Shown here piece by piece: positions 51,196-62,200 of a stretch of 64,000 bases of DNA; position 1 is the stretch's first letter; each line of letters begins with the position of its first letter. The notes beneath the pieces were generated by a model. The model saw only the letters and a program-made list of their open reading frames with translations. It made no database searches and was not told the DNA's origin. The DNA is taken from positions 186,001 to 250,000 of the forward strand of contig JBMNHZ010000007.1 in assembly GCA_050950645.1 (NCBI GenBank), written 5' to 3'. The position numbers and the translations under genes were made by a program. This DNA is from BRH-c25 sp012519325 (GTDB lineage Bacteria > Bacillota > Clostridia > Lutisporales > Lutisporaceae).

Positions 51196-53394
51196 TTAGC
51201 ACTCTAATCTTCTTCTCAGCCCGGAATATCGTGTAATTATATGATTGTTTCTTATCATCTGATGAAGAAAGCGCTCCTTCCCTACCAGTACTACCATGCT
51301 TTTCGCTCTTGTCAATGCAGTATAGAGAAGGTTCCTTGTCATAAGCATGGGAGGTCCGAAGGTAAGCGGCATAACAAGCACAGGAAACTCGGAACCCTGG
51401 CTTTTATGGACTGTAAGGGCATATGCATGCTCCAACTCATCCAGCATTGTAAAATCATATTTAACCTTTCTTTCCTTGTCAAATATTACTTCCATATACA
51501 TTTCCTCATTATCAATGCTTGCAATAGTACCCAGGTCACCGTTGAAAACTCCCTCACCCTCAATTCCTGGGTTGTTTATATTCTGCCACTTTATCCTGTA
51601 ATTGTTCTTTATCTGCATTACTTTGTCCCCAACCCTGAAAACAGCTTCTCTGTGCTGTTTTTCAGCTTTATTCCTGCTCCGGGGATTCAGCACATCCTGC
51701 AGTACATGGTTCAGATTCAGCACCCCACACAAGCCTTTTTTCATAGGAGACAATACCTGTATTCCCTCATAAGCATCCAAACCTGTGTATTGGGGAAGCC
51801 TTCTGGTGCACAGCTCAATAATTGCAGAAACAATAGCCTCCTGGCTCTCTTGCCTTATTAAAAAGAAGTCGCTGTTCTTTGAGCCTAATATAGGAGGCTC
51901 ACCCCGGTTTATCCTGTGGGCATTAACAACTATCATACTGCTCCCGGCCTGCCTGAATATCTCATCCAGCCTTACCACAGGCAGCACTCTGCTGTCAATT
52001 ATGTCTCTCAGTACATTTCCTGGGCCTACGGAGGGAAGCTGATCCACATCCCCCACCAATATCACTCTTGTACCCTCCGCTATTGCCTTTAATAGATTAT
52101 TTGCAAGAAGTATGTCAATCATTGATACTTCATCAATTATTATTACATCACATTCCAGAGGTGACTCTTCATTTTTTTGAAAAAACATTTCCTCATCGCT
52201 GTCGCCGTAGCCGAATTCCAGCAGCCTATGTATGGTTTTTGCTTCTTTTCCCGTGGCCTCCTGCATCCTTTTAGCCGCCCTTCCGGTAGGTGCGGCCAAA
52301 AGAACCTCAAGCCCGTATTTTTCAAAAATACTTATTATTGTCTTTATGGTTGTGGTTTTTCCTGTGCCCGGCCCGCCTGTTATAACAAGTATCCCCTGGG
52401 TTAAGGCCTCCCTGACGGCAGTTTTCTGTTTATCCGCCAGTTCAATTCCTTCAGATTTTTCAATTTCTGCTATTTCGCTGTCCATATCCAAATCCATTGG
52501 AGGAATCCTATAATGCAACAGCTGCATAAGCCTTCTTGCAGTCCCTGATTCGGCCTTGAAAAACGGAAGGGAATACACTCCCCGGACATCTCCTATATTT
52601 TCCACAGCCAGTTTTTTATCTATAAAAAGTCTGATAATTGTATTTTCAATATTGGCTTCATCAACGTCCAGCAGTGCTGCCGCCGACCTTACCAGCACTT
52701 CCTGGGGCACAAATGTATGCCCGTTTCCGTGAAATTGATTGAGCACATACCTGGTGCCTGATGCGGTCCGGTATTCGGAAAACTTGGACACACCCATGGA
52801 CATTGCTATCCTGTCCGCCATTTTAAAGCCTATTCCGAATATATCATCTGCAAGCTTGTAGGGATTCTCCTTTATTTCATTTATTGTGTTTTCGCCATAG
52901 GTTTTATATATCCTTACCGCATAAGAAGGTCCTATGCCATACTGCTCCAGGAACATCATGATATCCTTCAGCTCTTTCTGCTCCTGAAAGGCTTCGGATA
53001 TCTTCGCTGCCTTTTTCTGCCCTATCCCTTCCACTTCTATTAGGCGGTCGGGATTGTACTGCATAATATCAAGAGTATCAAGCCCAAACTTCTCAACCAG
53101 CTTTCTGGCAGTATGCGGGCCTATACCCGGTATCAGTCCGGAGGACAGATACTTCTCTATTCCGTTAATTGTTGCAGGAGTGACCGTAGTATATGTCTCC
53201 ACCTTGAACTGGTTCCCGTAGCTGGGATGTTGTACCCACGAACCATATGCCTTAATTGTTTCTCCAATATTCAGGAAGGAAAAATATCCTATCAGTGTAA
53301 TCAATTCATTATTGCACTCAAGGTCCAGTACCGTATAACCGTTATATTCATTTCTGAATATGATTTCGCATATGGTTCCCTGAACTTCATCCAT
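51196..53394 (-). CDS. recD2: RecD2-type DNA helicase
   Basis: About 732 residues. An N-terminal OB-like domain (GTICEIIFRNEYNGYTVLDL) and tandem helix-hairpin-helix motifs (SSGLIPGIGPHTARKLVEKF, LIEVEGIGQKKAAKISEAFQ) precede the superfamily 1 helicase core: ITGGPGTGKTTTIKTI (Walker A), VIIIDEVSMIDILL (Walker B), VDQLPSVGPGNVLRDI and AYALTVHKSQGSEFPVLVMP. A 5'-3' helicase in DNA repair. ATG at 53394 (MDEVQG) lies behind GAGAGG. Confidence 0.95.
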   Translation of the reverse strand: MDEVQGTICEIIFRNEYNGYTVLDLECNNELITLIGYFSFLNIGETIKAYGSWVQHPSYGNQFKVETYTTVTPATINGIEKYLSSGLIPGIGPHTARKLVEKFGLDTLDIMQYNPDRLIEVEGIGQKKAAKISEAFQEQKELKDIMMFLEQYGIGPSYAVRIYKTYGENTINEIKENPYKLADDIFGIGFKMADRIAMSMGVSKFSEYRTASGTRYVLNQFHGNGHTFVPQEVLVRSAAALLDVDEANIENTIIRLFIDKKLAVENIGDVRGVYSLPFFKAESGTARRLMQLLHYRIPPMDLDMDSEIAEIEKSEGIELADKQKTAVREALTQGILVITGGPGTGKTTTIKTIISIFEKYGLEVLLAAPTGRAAKRMQEATGKEAKTIHRLLEFGYGDSDEEMFFQKNEESPLECDVIIIDEVSMIDILLANNLLKAIAEGTRVILVGDVDQLPSVGPGNVLRDIIDSRVLPVVRLDEIFRQAGSSMIVVNAHRINRGEPPILGSKNSDFFLIRQESQEAIVSAIIELCTRRLPQYTGLDAYEGIQVLSPMKKGLCGVLNLNHVLQDVLNPRSRNKAEKQHREAVFRVGDKVMQIKNNYRIKWQNINNPGIEGEGVFNGDLGTIASIDNEEMYMEVIFDKERKVKYDFTMLDELEHAYALTVHKSQGSEFPVLVMPLTFGPPMLMTRNLLYTALTRAKSMVVLVGKERFLHQMIRNNHIITRYSGLRRRLEC

Positions 53395-53497
53395 TGAATG
53401 TACCTCTCTTGTCTCATTTTGCAATTATTATACCATAAATATGCAGGAGGATATGCTTTAAGCCTGTAGGTAAATCTTTGAAATGTAAATTAAGATA

Positions 53498-54769
53498 TTA
53501 TATCGTAGCCTGAAATATAAACCATCCATCCTTGACGGAAAATTTATATATGCCTTTGTTATTTTCCACAATATGAGCCATACTTTTTGTACCGTAACCA
53601 TGCCCCTGTTCTTTTGAAACAGGAAGGCCCTGATGGAATACCGGCTCTGTCTGATAGCTGTTGCGAAGGTCAATGCACAGCTTATTATTTTTGGAATACA
53701 TACGCAGCTTAATATATCGTTTACTTTTGTCGGCTATCTCTTGGGAGGCTTGTATGGCGTTTTCCATGGCATTTGACAAAAGCGAGCAAAGCTCGGTGTC
53801 GCTGAAGGCCAGCAAGTCAGGCAGCCTCACATCTATTTCCAGCGTAATTTTCGCTTGCTTTGCCCTGGCGGCGAAAGAAGACAAAATCAGATTGACGGTC
53901 TCGTTTTCACAGTAGCGTATGGGTGTGATGGAATCAATGTCGGACTGGGCAGTCTGCAGGTACTCATTGATTTCATTTATAAGCCCCTTGGCGGCCAATC
54001 CCTGTAAAAGGGCAAGATGGTGGCGCATATCGTGCCGGTAGGCCGCAGCATTCTGCTGAAGCTGCTTTAATGATTCAAATTCCCTTTGTGCCTGCTTGAG
54101 CTGCGTATCCAGCATATCCCTCTCCCTTTGAAAATCTGCCTGTTTTTGGGTTTCAATATAATAAAGGATGACAAATACAAAATAGAAAATGGATATTATT
54201 GAAGGCATGAACTGAACCGCCCATTCTGCGCCGCTGTACAGCACATCGGTATAGATGGTGGTAAAGTAGTCGAAAGCATAGTAAAAAAAAGGCACTCCGC
54301 CTAACAATAGGCAGGATTTCGGGGATTTGACCATAAGCTCCCGAACGGATGCAATTACATACTTTTTCAACAGATAATAAGACAGAAACACAGCCGCAAT
54401 GTAAAAAAGGTGGTCTGCAATTTTGCTGCCAAAGGCGGCCCCCGCAAGGAAGCCGATCCAGCGTGGAACCTGACAGCACAGATAACCGGTAAGCACGCTG
54501 ATGGCGGATATGTGCCATGGGCACTTAAAATACAGTGATAAAATAATTATAATCGGCAGATGTGTAATCAGCGGATACAACTTTGATGTCATATCAATGC
54601 CCAAAAACCACCAGCTTACGAGCTGAACAATAAGAAAATATATACATATAAAGCCGATTATAAGCTTGTTCTTCCGCGTGGATTCTATTCCTGCCAGGAG
54701 AACCGACACTATCAGGCCAAAGATCAGTGAAAATCCAAATCGTATTAGTCCAATAACAGTTACCATCAT
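53498..54769 (-). CDS. AgrC-like membrane sensor histidine kinase
   Basis: 423 residues: six to seven membrane segments (residues ~1-210), a coiled coil (ETQKQADFQRERDMLDTQLK), the phospho-acceptor box AYRHDMRHHLALLQGL, N-box SDTELCSLLSNAMENAIQAS and G-box GHGYGTKSMAHIVENNKGIY. The GHKL/HATPase_c-5 type pairs with LytTR regulators and usually senses peptides. No AgrB/AgrD gene is seen nearby, so the ligand is unknown. It lies four bases after the regulator gene. A GTG-TTG-rich codon pattern and extra GC suggest partial transfer. Confidence 0.92.
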   Translation of the reverse strand: MMVTVIGLIRFGFSLIFGLIVSVLLAGIESTRKNKLIIGFICIYFLIVQLVSWWFLGIDMTSKLYPLITHLPIIIILSLYFKCPWHISAISVLTGYLCCQVPRWIGFLAGAAFGSKIADHLFYIAAVFLSYYLLKKYVIASVRELMVKSPKSCLLLGGVPFFYYAFDYFTTIYTDVLYSGAEWAVQFMPSIISIFYFVFVILYYIETQKQADFQRERDMLDTQLKQAQREFESLKQLQQNAAAYRHDMRHHLALLQGLAAKGLINEINEYLQTAQSDIDSITPIRYCENETVNLILSSFAARAKQAKITLEIDVRLPDLLAFSDTELCSLLSNAMENAIQASQEIADKSKRYIKLRMYSKNNKLCIDLRNSYQTEPVFHQGLPVSKEQGHGYGTKSMAHIVENNKGIYKFSVKDGWFIFQATI

Positions 54770-54773
54770 TCGC

Positions 54774-55499
54774 CTATTCCCCTTCCATTTGATAAGCCAG
54801 GTACCGCTCCTTTATTTCCCGTGCTTTTCCCTGGGAAATAGGAATACGTGAAAGGGTCTGCAATGTCACCTGGTGATTTGATATGGTATCTATGTACTGC
54901 ATATTCACAATATAGGAACGGTGAGTTTTGATAAATTGACCGTATTTCAAAAGATTGTCGCAGGCAGAGGAGAAACTCTCCGTACATTCAACTACCTTGC
55001 CGGACAGCAGATGATACAACACGTTTCTGCCGATAACCTCGGCAAAGACCAAGTTGGATATGAGTATCCTCTGAATCCCCTCATTGCTCTTTACTACTAT
55101 CGCAGCTTCTTTCTTCTCAGCTTTTATCCGTTCCAATATATCGTCAAAGGTAAAAAACAACTTTTCCTTCGATATAGGCTTTAATATATAGTTAATGGCT
55201 TTCACCGAATAGCTTTCCAAAGCAAATTCGGGAGATGAGGTAAAAAACAAAATCGGTGCAGTTTTGTCAAAGTTACGTATTTCCTTTGCCACTTCAATGC
55301 CGGTAAAACCCGGCATAATAATATCCAGGCAGTATATATCAAACCGCTTCCCTTTTTCCAAGATTGCAATCAATTCAAATCCATTCTGAAAATTCGCAAA
55401 TTCACAGTCCAGATGCTTTGATACTCTGTACTGGTTCATAAGTTGTACTATATTGGACAGCTCGTCCATATTATCGTCGCAGACCGCAATCTGTAACAT
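54774..55499 (-). CDS. LytTR-family response regulator
   Basis: About 241 residues. Receiver: QIAVCDDNMDELSNIVQLMN, phospho-acceptor Asp in DIYCLDIIMPGFTGIEVAKE, FFTSSPEFALESYSVKAINY, ILKPISKEKL. LytTR DNA-binding domain from ~135: GIQRILISNLVFAEVIGRNV, YHLLSGKVVECTESFS, FIKTHRSYIVNMQYIDTISN. It is expected to bind paired 9-10 bp repeats about two helical turns apart. ATG at 55499 lies seven bases after GGAGG. Divergent from the WG-repeat gene, whose upstream region carries ATGTTTCATG twice, 21 bp apart. Confidence 0.93.
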   Translation of the reverse strand: MLQIAVCDDNMDELSNIVQLMNQYRVSKHLDCEFANFQNGFELIAILEKGKRFDIYCLDIIMPGFTGIEVAKEIRNFDKTAPILFFTSSPEFALESYSVKAINYILKPISKEKLFFTFDDILERIKAEKKEAAIVVKSNEGIQRILISNLVFAEVIGRNVLYHLLSGKVVECTESFSSACDNLLKYGQFIKTHRSYIVNMQYIDTISNHQVTLQTLSRIPISQGKAREIKERYLAYQMEGE

Positions 55500-55556
55500 G
55501 AGCATTCCTCCGTTCCTTCACCCTTATTTTAACATAATAATTAAATACTCGACACT

Positions 55557-55589
55557 ATGTTTCATGTCAAAAAAATCATGTTTCATGCA
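55557..55589 (+). promoter_or_regulatory. Candidate LytTR operator upstream of the WG-repeat gene
   Basis: ATGTTTCATG occurs at 55557-55566 and again at 55578-55587, exactly 21 bases apart, separated by TCAAAAAAATC. The spacing is two helical turns, as for LytTR dimers. A 29-base part (55561-55589) is repeated without change at 58559-58587. Confidence 0.7.
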
Positions 55590-55661
55590 GAAGGCTACAT
55601 TTTAATATAAGTTTCTGATAAACTTCACATATGAATGTGGTTGTAAAGGAGGCTCAATATT

Positions 55662-58508
55662 ATGAGCAAACAAAAAATCAGTATTTTGCTAATCCTTAGT
55701 ATGCTTATGGCAATGCTGCCGACAGCAGTACTGTCAGCCGCACCGGGGGATGGCAATTACTATGACAATGATGTAACATGGCTGGGTAATTCAGCTCAAT
55801 ATCAGAAGAGTCTTAAGGTCCTGTTTGATTCAGGGCTTCGCAAGGTACAGGTCGGTGAAAAATACGGACTTGTTGATATGTATGGAAACTGGGCTGCAGA
55901 GCCAATTTATGACTCTATAGATGCTCATTACTGGCTCTGGAATGAAAACTATGGTAGAAAGTTATTGCCCGATGCCAAAGGTATAGAAAGAACTGACGAA
56001 TTATTCGTAGACGGATATGTTCAGGCAGTGCGAAATGGAAAAATGGGACTCCTTGACAAAACAGGCAAAGAGGTTATCCCATGCAGCTATGATGCGGTGG
56101 GACTGCCAGTAGAAGGAATATGTCGTCTGACAAGGAAATCCGACTACAATATTTACATCGGATACTGGAATTTGGAGCTTGGCAAAGAAATTGCCGCCCC
56201 GAACAAATATAAAATTCCTCAGGAATACTACTATTTTGGAGACGCCGGCGGGGATTACCTATACTATATGGATATGCCCAATTTTCATGAGGGGCGCAAT
56301 CCTGCGTTTTTCGATTTTATAAATGGCTATGCAATGGTTCCTACAGGTAAGACAGAGTTGGTTCAAATGCAGCATGAACTGGATATTGAAAAGCATGATC
56401 AGGTTGCTGAACTGGTTTGGGTACAGATTATTGATAAGAACGGAAAAGAAATTCTCCCACAGCCCTATCCCTTTGACATAAGACAACCAAACAGGACATA
56501 TCCACAGAACGGTCCATATTTGGTGTATGAAGAGATATCAAACAAGAGGCTGCGTATGATAGCAGATGGCGGCGGATACGATGTAGCTTACAAAAAACAC
56601 ACTGTGTCCGGTGTAGTTGGAGAGAAAGGTGTTCTTATCCCTGCAACATATCATGGCGGTATAAATGGAAACAGTGCGACCGGCTGGTATATGCCGGGTG
56701 CCAGAATGGAGCTTATACCTGAATTATCCATGGTAATCACCAATTATCAGATTGATGATAAATTCAGAGAAGGCTATGCCGACAGAGGTGTGGTAAACTT
56801 CAGCAACAAGATAGTGATTCCATTTAAAACTGAGTTTTTGACCTATCATCCAAAGCACAAAGTATTCAGCACAATGATGAACGAGCCTATACTAAGGCCG
56901 GACGGAAGCAAGATTCCCGGAACAGAAAAACGTGCCGTATTCAATATCACAGAAAATGGAATTGTTTATTTAGGCGAAGCTGATGACAGTGGGAAAATAA
57001 CTTCACTGGAAGGTATTATTTCCATGAAGACTGGCCAGACCTACAATATTAAGGGTGAAGGTGCCAGCGACGTAAGTATAAAGGACACTATCTGGGTAAA
57101 AAGGAATGGTAAATGGGGCCTTGCAACATTAGCTGGAACTGTTTTACTTCCCTTTGAATATGATGAAATAGAGGATTCCAACGGTTATGACAAATCTACT
57201 TGGCAGGATAATGCAGATCCTTACATGATAGTGAAAAAAGATGGCAAATTCGGATTGGTTGATGCTTCAGGACAGCTTCTTCTGCCATGCGCCTACAGCC
57301 TTATCGAATGGGGCGACGAAAATTACTTTAACATTCAGGATGCTGCCACAGGCAAATTTGGAATTTACAACTTCAATACCAAGAAAATCACCACCCCATG
57401 TATAATGTCAAATAAAATCAACTCTGAAACTGGCTTTGATACCCTCATAAGAGGTGCTATAAAGGGCACAGTTGTTTTAAAAACCGATATTGGGTATCCG
57501 GCTCTCTTTGATATGGATAAAGGCAAACAGGTATCCGACCCATATAATGGCCTTAATCCGTATGGCAAAGGTACGTTCCTTAACAAAAATGGTGATTATT
57601 TCGGACCCGATGGAGGCGTAGTTTTCCCTTATGAATTAGGCGAACCTGAAAAATTAACTTTGGTAGTAAAGAACGGCAAGATTGGAGCTATATCGGGATC
57701 AAGGCTGAAAATTGGCGGCAAGCTGCCCGCTCAACCAGCCAACAAGCCTGCTGCAACTAATCTTACAACTACACAGCCTGCAGCAGAGGCAAAATTTGAT
57801 CCTGCAAAGGTGAAGTTTATTGTTTCCTCAGAGCCGACAAAAACCTTCTTTAATATTGGTGAAAGCTTCAGTGTCACTGGCCTTGTAGTACATTATCAGG
57901 ATGATAAAGGAACTATAGGTACTGTTGACAATTCAAAGCTTAAGTTTATCACCTCCGAGAAAAAAGAGCTAATACTTGGCAAGGCACTAAATACAGCTGG
58001 AAAAGAGATAGTTAACATCAAATACGGCGACATTCCAATCAGGGCTTATAACATTACTATAGCAGAAAAAATTGCTGAGCCACTTTTACCGGACGGAAAC
58101 TATTACATACAAATTTTAGGTAAATACGTCAGCCCTGCAAGAAATGACGGTATTAACACCTACTTTGCTCTATCTGACATAAAACCAGACAAGCCTTTTA
58201 CCATAAAGTTTAAAGATTACGATAAGAAGGATGGCCTGAGCTACAGCATTACTTATGATAAATCTATACTAAGACGTGTAGATTATAAGGATGGGGAGCA
58301 GATAAGAACAAACATATTAAATGATTACCCTCATTCATGGCGAATTACTAAATATGATACCTACTACACAATCAGAGATTATTCGACTCAAAAATTCCTT
58401 GTAAACGCAAGCGGCGCAAATAGTGATAATGGAACAAAAGTAACTATTTGGACCTATCCTGACTCAGCACCTGCACATGGTCAAGTTAAGTTCATAAAGG
58501 CTGACTAA
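55662..58508 (+). CDS. Secreted WG-repeat protein with C-terminal ricin-like domain
   Basis: 948 residues. Signal peptide (ISILLILSMLMAMLPTAVLS, cut near residue 26). WG repeats from ~65 to 680: KYGLVDMYGNWAAEPIYDSI, GKMGLLDKTGKEVIPCSYDA, GKWGLATLAGTVLLPFEYDE, GKFGLVDASGQLLLPCAYSL. A bacterial Ig-like domain (~720-795, ETVLN-type with FFNIGESFSVTGLVVHYQDD). Last ~150 residues: DGNYYIQILGKYVSPARNDG and SWRITKYDTYYTIRDY, a ricin-type beta-trefoil, likely carbohydrate binding. AAAGGAGG eight bases before ATG. Probably regulated by the divergent LytTR pair. Confidence 0.88.
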   Translation: MSKQKISILLILSMLMAMLPTAVLSAAPGDGNYYDNDVTWLGNSAQYQKSLKVLFDSGLRKVQVGEKYGLVDMYGNWAAEPIYDSIDAHYWLWNENYGRKLLPDAKGIERTDELFVDGYVQAVRNGKMGLLDKTGKEVIPCSYDAVGLPVEGICRLTRKSDYNIYIGYWNLELGKEIAAPNKYKIPQEYYYFGDAGGDYLYYMDMPNFHEGRNPAFFDFINGYAMVPTGKTELVQMQHELDIEKHDQVAELVWVQIIDKNGKEILPQPYPFDIRQPNRTYPQNGPYLVYEEISNKRLRMIADGGGYDVAYKKHTVSGVVGEKGVLIPATYHGGINGNSATGWYMPGARMELIPELSMVITNYQIDDKFREGYADRGVVNFSNKIVIPFKTEFLTYHPKHKVFSTMMNEPILRPDGSKIPGTEKRAVFNITENGIVYLGEADDSGKITSLEGIISMKTGQTYNIKGEGASDVSIKDTIWVKRNGKWGLATLAGTVLLPFEYDEIEDSNGYDKSTWQDNADPYMIVKKDGKFGLVDASGQLLLPCAYSLIEWGDENYFNIQDAATGKFGIYNFNTKKITTPCIMSNKINSETGFDTLIRGAIKGTVVLKTDIGYPALFDMDKGKQVSDPYNGLNPYGKGTFLNKNGDYFGPDGGVVFPYELGEPEKLTLVVKNGKIGAISGSRLKIGGKLPAQPANKPAATNLTTTQPAAEAKFDPAKVKFIVSSEPTKTFFNIGESFSVTGLVVHYQDDKGTIGTVDNSKLKFITSEKKELILGKALNTAGKEIVNIKYGDIPIRAYNITIAEKIAEPLLPDGNYYIQILGKYVSPARNDGINTYFALSDIKPDKPFTIKFKDYDKKDGLSYSITYDKSILRRVDYKDGEQIRTNILNDYPHSWRITKYDTYYTIRDYSTQKFLVNASGANSDNGTKVTIWTYPDSAPAHGQVKFIKAD

Positions 58509-58558
58509 TATGGCTTTCAACAAATTGAGCCGCTGGTTTTTATAGACCGACGGCTTAA

Positions 58559-58587
58559 TTCATGTCAAAAAAATCATGTTTCATGCA
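58559..58587 (+). promoter_or_regulatory. Candidate LytTR operator upstream of the LemA gene
   Basis: A 29-base block identical to 55561-55589, with the core ATGTTTCATG at 58576-58585 and a partial copy (TTCATG) 21 bases before. It lies ~85 bases upstream of the LemA start, after a weak AGCCG/CGGCT hairpin (58528-58555). Confidence 0.7.
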
Positions 58588-58672
58588 TGGCACGTTTTCT
58601 GACAGACGCATTTTGATAAAGTAAATTTATTGAATATTATTTTTTTATTTAATAGAAAATGGAGGGATTATT

Positions 58673-59215
58673 TTGCTGCCAACTATTATAACCATCATCA
58701 CAGTAGCTGCGGTGATTGCTCTGTGGGTAATCTCAACTCAGCGCAGACTGGTAGTGCTTGACGAGAACATCAGCAATGCCATGAGCCAGATTGGAGTACA
58801 GCTGTCAAGCCGTTTCGATGCTCTAACTGCTCTTCTTGATTTAGCAAAGGGCTATGCCAAGCATGAAAGCGAAACCTTAATTGAAACGGTTAAATCAAGG
58901 AGAAGCGTTATTACAGCGAAATCAACACCGGATGATGTACTGCGCCAGGAAGGGGTTATTTCGGAGGCCTTGGGCAGAATTGCCATGGTATCTGAGCAAT
59001 ACCCCGAACTAAAGGCAGACAAGAACTACATTAAAACAATGGACGCTGTAGAAACCTTTGAAAACATGGTAAGAACCAGCCGTTTGATTTATAACGACAG
59101 CGTTACAAAGCTAAACCGTGAAATCCGAATGTTTCCGGTATCTTTAATTGCCGGTATGCTGGGCTTCCGTCAAAAGGAATATCTGGTGGAACAGGCTGCC
59201 AGGGCTGATATGTAA
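58673..59215 (+). CDS. LemA-family membrane protein
   Basis: 180 residues. One N-terminal transmembrane helix (TIITIITVAAVIALWVIST) then a helical-bundle domain: LDENISNAMSQIGVQLSSRF, ALTALLDLAKGYAKHESETL, SRLIYNDSVTKLNREIRMFP and PVSLIAGMLGFRQKEYL, the LemA C-terminal signature. Function in general unclear, envelope related. Starts at TTG 58673 after GGAGG. Shares its operator with the WG-repeat gene and lies between two surface-protein genes. Confidence 0.93.
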   Translation: MLPTIITIITVAAVIALWVISTQRRLVVLDENISNAMSQIGVQLSSRFDALTALLDLAKGYAKHESETLIETVKSRRSVITAKSTPDDVLRQEGVISEALGRIAMVSEQYPELKADKNYIKTMDAVETFENMVRTSRLIYNDSVTKLNREIRMFPVSLIAGMLGFRQKEYLVEQAARADM

Positions 59216-59284
59216 GGAATTATACCCAACAGTAGTTAAAACAAGGAAATAATTATTGTTATATATATGAGGAGGAACTGCAAA

Positions 59285-62200
59285 TTGAGCAAAAAACTAC
59301 TTAGCGTTTTTCTTGTACTGAGCATGCTGTTTACCATGCTGCCCATTACTGCAATAGCGGAGGCAGCAGAAGCAAACAATATATCCATTGAGGATACGGA
59401 GCTTCCCGATTATCCCAATGATACGGTGGAAGCAGCCTCAAGCTCTTATATAGAGGAAGATACTGATTTGCAAACAGTGACGGGTGCGGTATATGACTAT
59501 GAGGAGGAAGAAGAAGCCTCCGAAGAAGCAGAAATTGAAGAGGAAATTGAGGAAGAACTTGAAGAAGAGCTTATGGAAGACAATACAGTCAGTGACGGGC
59601 TGCCGGAGATTACCGGGATGATGAAAGCAGCAGCTGCACCCGTGCTGATGCTCACTCCCGGTGTCTCAACTGTCTCCGAGCAATTCACAGAAATTACCCC
59701 AGGCAGCACGTACTATTTTGACCTGTCAAGTGAAAAGGACAATATTGATGAGATCAATACAGACCTGCCTGACACGACTCTGCATTATGTGCCCTTTACT
59801 TACGCAGGCACAGTACATGCTTATAGCTTGCATAGCCGCTCCTCGGATGATGATGATGCAAAAACCGATTCTGTGACAGCAGACGGCAACACAACAGACC
59901 CGGAGCACCTAATCGGCTATAAATCCGACCGCAGCCTGTTTGTAGGAGATTATAATATCAGTAATATCTCTTGATCCCTCCTAAGCTCTAAGGATCTAAT
60001 ATTCGGAAAAACCTTTAATACAAATTACAAGCTGCGTGTTTTGAGCGCCGGAAGCAATAGCGACTCTGTCGGTGACCATTACAGGAAACCGGATGGCAAT
60101 GAATGGGATCAGATTTTAGCGAAATCATCAGGTTGGATAAAAAACTGGAGCGGCATTTGGTCTTGGGGTCAGGATACTGTGGCAAATGATGGTTTTGGAC
60201 GCATGACTCGAGGGAATACATCAACCTATGGCTGGAAAAATGAGACGTATTATTTTAGTAATGGCTTCCGTCCCGCCCTTGAAGTGCTGGACCCTGACAC
60301 TCTGGGCTCCGACGGATTGAAAGAGGTAACACTGAACCTGAACGGCGGTTCATTAAATGGAAGTACAGATAATATCAAAATCATCTGTGCGGGCGATAGC
60401 TTTACCGCACCCAGCAGTGATGGGCTGACTGCACCCACCGGCAAGGCATTTGATGGATGGAAGGACACATCTAGTGAAACAATTTATGCCGAGGGGGCTG
60501 ATGTTCCCCATACAGTAGATGGATTGACCGCACAATGGGGAAATGACTTCGTTCAAAACGTAGAAACAGGTGAAACCTATGGCACTCTGCAAGGAGCGGT
60601 TGATGCGGTTGCAGATGGTCAGACAATTAAACTGCTCAAGGATGTCAAAGAGAAAGATATAACGATTAATAAATCCCATCCCTTAACCCTTGAGCTTAAC
60701 GGCAAAATACTGAACAGCGGCAAAGATAAAGCCATCACGAAAAACGGCAACGGTACACTGAAGATAACCGATAATAGCGGCGGATCAGGCAAGATCACCA
60801 GTGCAAATACATCCTCCACCGGCGGCACGATTTTTCTGATGAATGGCACCGCTGCAAATACCGTCCTTGAAATCAAAGGCGGAACGATAGAAAACACCGC
60901 CGCCGGAGGCAATGCGATTTATAACGATGCTGACGGAAAAATCGTCATATCCAATGGATCTCCTGTTGTTGTAAAAGGCGATGGAATGGCTATAAATAAA
61001 GTTCCAGACCTAAGCGGTTATACTGATGTGAAAATCAGCGCAAGCTCGAATGTAACAGGCAATAATGCGGATATACTTGAGAAAGATGCACTAACCAACA
61101 GCAATATCAGCAACTATAAATACCTGAAGTTTGAGACAAACAACGATGTTGCCAGAATCGGCAGCCAAGCCTACCTCACCCTGCAAGCGGCGGTTGATGC
61201 GGTTGCAGATGAGCAGACAATTACACTGTTAAAAGATATTGACTTTACAGAAGATGAAATTATCACTACCGGAATCAGCAATAGAGACTTCACCCTCGAC
61301 TTGAATGGCTTTACGTTAAATGGTGGAAGTGGTTCATCCTCCCTGATACAACACAACAACGCCGGTACATTGACCATTACCGACAGCCAAACAGGCGGAA
61401 AAATCACGAGTAACCGCGCTAGCAGTACTGCTCAGGGAACAATTGCTGTTACTGCGAACGGAAGTTTAATCATAGACGGGGGCACAGTGGAAAACACATT
61501 GGATTACATAGAATTAGGAACTGATGCCGGCATTGCTGTCAATAATCGCGGTACCGGGTATGTAAGGATAAATAATGGCACAGTAAGTGCTATTAGTGTG
61601 ACAGGAACTGGTAGTGCTATAACCATCGAAGAAGATAATGGTGCATTACAAATGTTAGCGGCTGTAACACCGCAAAATGCGAGTAACAAAGCAGTAACAT
61701 GGTCAGTAACAAATGAAGATGGTTCAGCAACAGATAAAGCAATAATTAGCAGCAGCGGTTTGCTGACAGCTGTTAAAAATGGAACAGTTAAAGTAACAGC
61801 AACTTCAGTAGGCACACCAGCTGTTAGTGGGACACTTGAGATTACGATTAGTAATCAGGTTGACCCAATCGCAACAGCTACAGCAATAGCAGACCTCGAT
61901 GTAGCTGTTGGAACAGAACTGACAGCCGCAGGGCTTCCGACAACAGCAGAAGTAACTTTAACCGGCGGCAGCAAGATCAATGTAGATGTTACCTGGGATG
62001 CAGGAACACCGGCATATGACAAAGATACCGCAGGGACCTATACGTTCTCCGGAACGCTAGACAACCTGCCAGCTGGTGTAACAAACCCCAGCGATGTAAA
62101 GGCTGCAGTTAACGTAGTTGTCAGCGATACAATCGCAACAGCTACAGCAATAGCAGACCTCGATGTAGCTGTTGGAACAGAACTGACAGCCGCAGGGCTT

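Noticed and set aside
51241..51861. 206-residue plus-strand frame opposite recD2
   Set aside because: Antisense to conserved helicase motifs; no ribosome-binding site and no recognisable domain.
53498..55499. Complete Agr quorum-sensing system
   Set aside because: Only AgrC- and AgrA-like genes are seen; no AgrB-type protease or AgrD-type peptide within reach.
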